From Acidobacteriota bacterium (lineage in GTDB: Bacteria; Acidobacteriota; Blastocatellia; Pyrinomonadales; Pyrinomonadaceae): a stretch of 11,345 nucleotides of DNA. Position 1 is the stretch's first letter. Every line of letters begins with the position of its first letter. A model generated the notes under the pieces. It saw only the letters and a program-made list of their open reading frames with translations. It had not been told where the DNA came from and did not search any database. The stretch covers positions 1 to 11,345 of the forward strand of contig QHXE01000348.1 of the NCBI GenBank assembly GCA_003222835.1. Reading direction: 5' to 3'. Below, in pieces: positions 7,857 through 11,345 of the stretch. The translations under genes were made by a program, and so were the position numbers.

Positions 7857-8321
7857 TCAACTTCCCGCATAAGGACCGATAGAAGACGCCGCCCGCTGCG
7901 AGACGAGGATGGCCGGACTGTTGGCCCAGGCAGCGCTGTTCTGCGGAGTGACCTGAACGGTTATTACTTTCAGTGTCGCGCTTCCGCCGCAATCGGACGT
8001 GGAACAGACTGTCGTCACGACCGTGTATCGCCGCCCCGCGCTAGTGACCGTTTCAGTTGACAATAGAGTGGTAAGGCTGGTGTCGTTGAATGGAGTCCTG
8101 CGCAGACGCTCCATTCGCTGTTGAGCGACGGCCAGCGCCAGCGACTGATCATTCGAGCCGTCGTTATTTTGGATGGCATAGACAAAGAGCGACGCAGTAC
8201 CAAGCGTCACTACCATCATTACTACAAGAGCTATGGAGGTTTCGAGCAGCGTGAAGCCCTGGGCGTTGGAATTGCCTTCGCGCTTACCTTCGCCGGCTGG
8301 TTGTCGATCAATTAATTCCAT
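7857..8321 (-). CDS. PilV/GspI-like minor pilin
   Basis: This is a predicted type IV minor pilin of the PilV/GspI kind, 154 residues. A 22-residue leader ends AQG, followed by FTLLETSIALVVMMVVTLGT with Phe +1 and Glu +5. The motif ALAVAQQRMERLRR after the helix is typical of PilV/GspI, where a conserved Glu and Arg follow the pilin helix. Two cysteines (in TVCSTSDCGG) are close together and could form a small disulfide loop. The ATG at 8321 has a good GAGG 6 bases upstream. It starts 18 bases after the FimU-like stop, and its own stop is 38 bases before the PilW-like gene. Order and spacing support a fimU-pilV-pilW-pilX type operon. Confidence 0.86.
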   Translation of the reverse strand: MELIDRQPAGEGKREGNSNAQGFTLLETSIALVVMMVVTLGTASLFVYAIQNNDGSNDQSLALAVAQQRMERLRRTPFNDTSLTTLLSTETVTSAGRRYTVVTTVCSTSDCGGSATLKVITVQVTPQNSAAWANSPAILVSQRAASSIGPYAGS

Positions 8322-8339
8322 TCTTGGCCTCGCTTAATA

Positions 8340-9284
8340 TCAGTTAGTTACCTTCACCAGCACGGTGTCGGTTGTGCAGGTCGACGTGAAGTTCACTGCA
8401 AAAGTTCCACGCGTGTTGTTTAGAGAGCTTACCGAAAATGTTCCCGAACTCCCGGCGCTGATACCGGCTGTGGTCGGCGATACTTGCAGATTAATAGGCG
8501 CCGAGACAGTTATCGTGCTCGAGGTGTTTGTACTGACAGTGATGTTGGCGGTGGTACTGCCGTTCTTCTTGATTGAAGTTGAAGACGGGTTGACTGACAG
8601 GGTGCAGCCGCCGGGCCCTGTGCCAGTGAGCGGAGGACCGGCAACACCGACGCCGCCGCCGACACAATCCAAGCTGTTGTCGTGAACGGCGCTGCCGGAA
8701 ACAACTGTGGTCGAGGATATATCAGAGCTGGTGCTTACGGTTGCGTAGCTTGCCGTCGGCAACACATCGACATTGCTGTTTACGGTCACGTCGCCGGCGT
8801 CAGAGACGTCGACCCATGATTGCTCTCCCCTACTATTGAAGATGGCGAAGGTTATAGTGCAGCTTGAGATGCGCCCGCGCCAATTGAAGCTTACAGTTGG
8901 TAAGGGCGATCCGGGAGGAATTCCCGGGACACTCGATTCGAAAGTGAAGGTTCGTGTGGAGGGCGTACCCGTGCCGTCGAAATCCATCTTTACGTTGTAG
9001 GTATTATTACTCGTGAAAACGACACTCGATAACATATCGCTCGTGGTTGCGTGCCGACGGATAGCGTCCATCCGCGCCCTCTCTAAGTAGGTGGCTAACT
9101 GGCGTACGGAGTTTTGGAGTGAAAGTGAAGCCCTCGTTGAGCTGATCTGGAGCAGAGCAAAAGCTGAGACAATCGAGATAAGAACGAACGCGACTAATAG
9201 CTGTATCACACTGAAACCGCTCTGTTCGTCGAATGCTCGGCTCTGAGTGCGTGACCTCATTTTCAGTTTTTTTCCTGTGTGCAT
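8340..9284 (-). CDS. FimU/FimT/GspH-like minor pilin with C-terminal Ig-like extension and Gln at +5
   Basis: This is the first gene of the minor-pilin operon, 314 residues from ATG 9284. A second ATG at 9260, with AGGA about 12 bases upstream, would shorten the leader from 23 to 15 residues. The leader ends EQSG and is followed by FSVIQLLVAFVLISIVSAFA, so +5 is Gln rather than Glu. After the helix, TYLERARMDAIRRHAT leads into a FimT/GspH-type domain to about residue 180. A Gly/Pro-rich linker (near 205-225) then joins a roughly 85-residue Ser/Thr-rich C-terminal domain beginning GGCTLSVNPSSTSIKKNGST, which reads like a bacterial Ig-like beta-sandwich with a likely Cys pair. Ordinary FimU/FimT proteins are about 160-190 residues, so this looks like a modular fusion, perhaps surface-exposed at the tip. 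The pilin call is firm; the extension's fold and role are inferred. Confidence 0.82.
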   Translation of the reverse strand: MHTGKKLKMRSRTQSRAFDEQSGFSVIQLLVAFVLISIVSAFALLQISSTRASLSLQNSVRQLATYLERARMDAIRRHATTSDMLSSVVFTSNNTYNVKMDFDGTGTPSTRTFTFESSVPGIPPGSPLPTVSFNWRGRISSCTITFAIFNSRGEQSWVDVSDAGDVTVNSNVDVLPTASYATVSTSSDISSTTVVSGSAVHDNSLDCVGGGVGVAGPPLTGTGPGGCTLSVNPSSTSIKKNGSTTANITVSTNTSSTITVSAPINLQVSPTTAGISAGSSGTFSVSSLNNTRGTFAVNFTSTCTTDTVLVKVTN

Positions 9285-9343
9285 CGTTTCGGCTTCTTAC
9301 TGCGTGACCGGTGGACGGGCAAGTAAGGGCAGCAAACGCAAGG

Positions 9344-9358
9344 GCAACATACGTGCCA
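9344..9358 (-). promoter_or_regulatory. Sigma-54 (-24/-12) promoter of the minor-pilin operon
   Basis: The minus strand reads TGGCACGTATGTTGC, an exact match to the RpoN consensus TGGCACG-N4-TTGC, with GG and GC at the required spacing. With the C of GC at -12, transcription would start near 9332. That gives an untranslated leader of about 48 bases before the ATG at 9284. Sigma-54 control through PilS/PilR-type systems is well known for pilin genes in proteobacteria and Myxococcus. The position directly upstream of a pilin operon makes a chance match unlikely. Confidence 0.85.
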
Positions 9359-9420
9359 AGTGCGCTCGCTCGCTAACTACAGGGTTTTTGGTGTTGATGC
9401 TTCGCAGCAGACTGATACGC

Positions 9421-9439
9421 TCGTCACCGAAAGTGACGA
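9421..9439. promoter_or_regulatory. Candidate upstream activator site for a sigma-54 enhancer-binding protein
   Basis: The palindrome TCGTCAC-N5-GTGACGA has perfect 7-bp arms. Its centre at 9430 is about 98 bases upstream of the predicted start of the sigma-54 promoter. The geometry (6-7 bp arms, 5-base spacer, about -100) is that of NtrC-type activator sites, although the sequence is not the NtrC consensus. It could instead be an RNA or DNA hairpin, but nothing is expected to be transcribed across it after the terminator at 9705-9735. Confidence 0.5.
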
Positions 9440-9515
9440 CGAAGGGAAAGGTGTTTCACATTCTGATGTTTTCAGAACCGCCTTCGGTTAAGCGACCGGA
9501 ATATTTTCCATTTTT

Positions 9516-9637
9516 CACTCCTCTCTCCCACTGTGAGAGGGGCAAGGGGTGAGGGTGCGAAGCATAGAGAGAAACAGGCGAGATGTTTTGTTCTCGCTAA
9601 GCCCTCATCCCGACCCTCTCCCAAGGAAGAGGGAGCC
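9516..9637. repeat. Inverted pair of REP-like repeats
   Basis: Copy 1 (9516-9555, reading as its reverse complement) and copy 2 (9602-9637) share the pattern CCCTCAYCCC followed by a CCTCTCCC hairpin. Each has its own small stem (9520-9525 with 9535-9540; 9614-9619 with 9628-9633). The outer words GGGGTGAGGG and CCCTCATCCC face each other, and a third hairpin (GCGAGA, 8-base loop, TCTCGC, 9578-9597) lies between them. This matches the widespread 'CCCTCACCCC...CCCTCTCCC' interspersed repeats I know from many bacterial genomes. The open reading frame across it is a by-product of the repeat. Confidence 0.75.
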
Positions 9638-9704
9638 AAAACAGCAAATGAAAATGTCAAATGCCAAATGGAAAATGTTCTGGTCTTTGTCCCGCTTCTG
9701 AGAC

Positions 9705-9735
9705 AAAAAAAGCCGAGAGTCAACACTCTCGGCTT
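9705..9735 (-). terminator. Intrinsic terminator of the PEP-CTERM gene
   Basis: On the minus strand a perfect 9-bp stem, GCCGAGAGT-gttg-ACTCTCGGC (9733-9712), with A-T extension at its base is followed by seven T residues (9711-9705). It lies 27 bases after the stop codon at 9761. It separates the PEP-CTERM gene from the downstream pilin operon, which therefore needs its own promoter. Confidence 0.93.
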
Positions 9736-9760
9736 GACAACAGGTTGGCTATGATCGGCT

Positions 9761-10384
9761 TTAACTCTTAATTTTGCGGCGCTTCTTCACGGCTCCGGCG
9801 ACGCCCGCAAGTCCAGTACCCAGTAGCAGCATCGTCGTGGGCTCGGGGACCGCGCTGGGCGGCAGACAGTTAACTCTGCCTACATCGCTGTTCGGGTTTG
9901 ACGACAACGCCTGGAATCTTACATACAGCGCCATGGCAATCTGTTGTTGCGTCATGCCACTGAAATTTCCGCTGAACGTGAATGTCGCGCTCGTCGCGCC
10001 GGCTTGCACGCCGTAACGTGGAGTTCCGCCGGCGAAGTTTCCATCATGAGTGACTAACGCGAAGGAGAGCGCAGCATTGTTAAATTGGGGAACGTTGCCG
10101 ACGTTGGTACCGAAAACAAAATTTTGATTGCTCGGTTGTGAGCTAGCTGAGACCAGCGCCACGTTAGCGCCGTTCAGAGCGAAACCAAATCCCGTTACGA
10201 CGCCTGCCGAAGTGTTCGTGATGCTGATGACAAGTTTATTGTTACTCAGCGAAATGATGTTCAGTGTCGCGGTAGCATTTGGGTTTGAATTGCCGACAAC
10301 ACTGAAAGCATCCGCGCGGGCTGCGGAAGCGCCGGCCCCGACGATGAGCGCTGCCACGACTGAAAGCAATAGTTTTTGGAACAT
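9761..10384 (-). CDS. Secreted PEP-CTERM (exosortase-sorted) protein
   Basis: The product is 207 residues from ATG 10384, chosen because GGAGG lies 11 bases upstream and the signal peptide starts here; the frame also runs to a GTG at 10402. A Sec signal peptide is clear: MFQKLLLSVVAALIVGAGA then SAARA, with likely cleavage before DAFSVV. The body is Ser/Thr/Asn-rich, beta-type, with no catalytic motif that I recognise. The C-terminus is a complete PEP-CTERM signal: VPEP near residue 177, a hydrophobic segment MLLLGTGLAGVAGAV, then KKRRKIKS. Such proteins are cleaved and anchored or released by an exosortase, often in exopolysaccharide-producing Gram-negatives. The exosortase itself is not in the window. 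It stands alone between two pilus gene groups, flanked by element B and a strong terminator. Its specific function is unknown. Confidence 0.88.
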   Translation of the reverse strand: MFQKLLLSVVAALIVGAGASAARADAFSVVGNSNPNATATLNIISLSNNKLVISITNTSAGVVTGFGFALNGANVALVSASSQPSNQNFVFGTNVGNVPQFNNAALSFALVTHDGNFAGGTPRYGVQAGATSATFTFSGNFSGMTQQQIAMALYVRFQALSSNPNSDVGRVNCLPPSAVPEPTTMLLLGTGLAGVAGAVKKRRKIKS

Positions 10385-10417
10385 GGAATTTGAATCCTCC
10401 ACAAGGGAAACGATCGC

Positions 10418-10451
10418 GGCCTCATAGGCCCTTCCGCTGCTCGATTGCAGC
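10418..10451 (-). other. Possible 5' leader hairpins upstream of the PEP-CTERM gene
   Basis: On the minus strand, GCTGC-aatcga-GCAGC (10451-10436) and GGCC-tatga-GGCC (10430-10418) can each form a short hairpin 34-67 bases before the PEP-CTERM start. The first resembles the small GCTGCT/AGCAGC hairpin of elements A and B. I recognise no known riboswitch family here, and short GC-rich hairpins arise by chance. Confidence 0.2.
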
Positions 10452-10518
10452 TTGTATCGTTCTTATGAGACTGTTAATCCATCCTGTTTCTCAAAAAGCT
10501 TGGGCCATTCTAAAGATT

Positions 10519-10596
10519 AAAAAGATTGGGGCTGCGCCGATTTTCACAGGGAATGAAACCGAGCGCAGCCCACCGCTGCTTGAACGAGCCAGCAGC
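10519..10596 (-). terminator. Two-hairpin element B, probable terminator or 3' RNA motif after the PilX-like gene
   Basis: On the minus strand, a small GCTGCT/AGCAGC hairpin (10596-10575) is followed by a long stem between 10571-10554 and 10546-10529. That stem is opened by one extra C and one extra A compared with element A. TTTTT (10523-10519) follows five bases later. It lies 20 bases after the stop codon at 10617 and upstream of the PEP-CTERM gene. Aligned by hand, it matches element A in 56 of 69 columns, including the TCGGTTTCATTC strand and part of the small-hairpin loop. Flanking sequences do not match, so the shared unit is just the two hairpins. Confidence 0.7.
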
Positions 10597-10616
10597 AGTC
10601 AAGACTGAACGTTGAC

Positions 10617-11345
10617 TTAGATTATTTGTTTGAAGCCCGTCGGTTGGACGTACTGGAACAATGGCGTGCCCGGGGGCAACCGAGTTGGATCCTTGAACGT
10701 ATCGTCGAATGACCAGTCGCGAATCGGCGGTTGATAGATTTCGTAATTGGGTACATACCACCACGGCCCGATCATTTGCGTCGCATGATACAGAGGAATG
10801 AAGGAACCCGTGTAGTTCCAGCGCCGACTAACCGTATACCAGTCTTCAACGAAGCGGGGAAAATTGATCATTCCGCCGTTCAGGCGAGATTCAAATCCGT
10901 TGCCCTGGTCGGGTGTTCCGGCAAGCGCCGATAAATTATTGCCGGCAATAATCGCTGTCCGAACCGAAGTTTCAGCGCCAACATTAGGCAAGTTGAGGTC
11001 CGCTAGCCGGCTCGAAATCTGATCGGGATAGGTTGCACTCGAACTGTCGAACCAGGTTTTCGACATGGGCGAGAATGCGTCGGCGACTATAGCAGTCGGA
11101 ACCTGATTACCGACATAGTGATAGGTTGCGCTCGGCACGTCCAATGCCGCTGTTCCGCTCGGAGGGGCGGCGTTGATTCCCGTCGTATTGTAACTGCCCC
11201 AGATGTAGATCATGTTCTCGCTGGAAATCGTAATTCCCATTGTTGACGAGAGTTTGCCTGCCGCGCCTGAGATTTGCAGGTTCTCGCCATTGAAAAGCCG
11301 CACCGTGCGACGGAAGTAGTTACAGGCATTCGACCAGGCGGCAAC
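10617..11345 (-). CDS. PilX-like pilus protein, C-terminal part only (5' end outside window)
   Basis: The frame is open from the right window edge to the TAA at 10617, giving the last 242 residues of a longer protein. The GTG at 11303 is internal, since the upstream 14 codons also read well (including NYFRRTVRLF). Recognisable stretches are ISSENMIYIWGSYNTTGI, AIVADAFSPMSKTWFDSSSA, RTAIIAGNNLSALAG, RLNGGMINFPRFVEDW, GSFIPLYHATQ and PPIRDWSFDDTFKDP followed by LPPGTPLFQYV. This series resembles the C-termini of large PilX-N-domain pilus assembly proteins from Acidobacteria and Deltaproteobacteria, as I remember them. It differs from the C-terminus of the PilX-like protein at 5347-7071. It is probably the end of another minor-pilin gene group lying upstream of the window; the N-terminal pilin signal cannot be checked here. 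Confidence 0.72.
   Translation of the reverse strand, partial: VAAWSNACNYFRRTVRLFNGENLQISGAAGKLSSTMGITISSENMIYIWGSYNTTGINAAPPSGTAALDVPSATYHYVGNQVPTAIVADAFSPMSKTWFDSSSATYPDQISSRLADLNLPNVGAETSVRTAIIAGNNLSALAGTPDQGNGFESRLNGGMINFPRFVEDWYTVSRRWNYTGSFIPLYHATQMIGPWWYVPNYEIYQPPIRDWSFDDTFKDPTRLPPGTPLFQYVQPTGFKQII

Noticed and set aside
8365..8685. A 106-codon plus-strand open frame opposite the first pilin gene
   Set aside because: It is antisense to the Ig-like extension, whose biased composition keeps the opposite frame open; no homology or start signal is visible.
9472..9726. An 84-codon minus-strand open frame reading into 'SSLGEGRDEGL...'
   Set aside because: It is the usual by-product of translating the CCCTCACCCC-type repeat; it also overlaps the terminator at 9705-9735 and has no convincing start signal.
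10385..10616. A c-di-GMP (GEMM) riboswitch upstream of the PEP-CTERM gene
   Set aside because: No match to the conserved GEMM core (such as the GGGCAAACC-type segment and the partner CGCAAAGCC-type segment) in this stretch.
1..11345. CRISPR arrays, tRNA or rRNA genes, transposase genes, phage genes
   Set aside because: None were seen. The repeats present are short palindromic elements without regular spacers, and no coding region resembles a transposase or phage protein.

Overview
The window looks like chromosomal DNA of moderate GC from a Gram-negative, probably acidobacterial (Blastocatellia-like) organism. This assignment is an inference. It rests on the split glycine decarboxylase gene pair, on the style of the long PilX-like proteins, and on a PEP-CTERM (exosortase) substrate beside pilin genes. 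No rRNA, tRNA or other taxonomic marker is present. Every gene I can support is on the minus strand, so transcription runs from high to low coordinates.

In transcription order, the window opens with the C-terminal 242 residues of a PilX-like pilus protein (11345-10617, cut by the window edge). It is followed by a two-hairpin element (element B, 10596-10519). A short gene for a secreted PEP-CTERM protein comes next (10384-9761) and ends at a textbook intrinsic terminator (9735-9705). A 476-base non-coding stretch (9285-9760) holds that terminator, an inverted pair of REP-like repeats (9516-9637), a 19-bp palindrome (9421-9439) and an exact sigma-54 promoter match (9344-9358).

That promoter faces a five-gene minor-pilin operon: FimU/FimT-like (9284-8340), PilV-like (8321-7857), PilW-like (7818-7111), PilX-like (7071-5347) and a second FimU/FimT-like gene (5334-4759). 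The first four follow the fimU-pilV-pilW-pilX order of the Pseudomonas minor-pilin cluster. No pilY1 is seen. Both FimU-like pilins lack the usual Glu at +5, and the first carries a C-terminal beta-rich extension. The operon is closed by a second copy of the two-hairpin element (element A, 4716-4647).

The last module is the glycine cleavage system: gcvT (4497-3373), gcvH (3311-2919), gcvPA (2916-1558) and gcvPB (1454 to the left edge, truncated). Together they encode the T, H and two-subunit P proteins that break glycine down to CO2, ammonia and methylene-tetrahydrofolate. The L-protein (lipoamide dehydrogenase) is not in the window. A dispersed-repeat-type inverted repeat sits between gcvPA and gcvPB.

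The most interesting points are the sigma-54 promoter with its upstream palindrome, the two homologous two-hairpin elements placed directly after pilus genes, and the unusual composition of the minor pilins. Functions are read from motifs and gene order only; no database search was possible.
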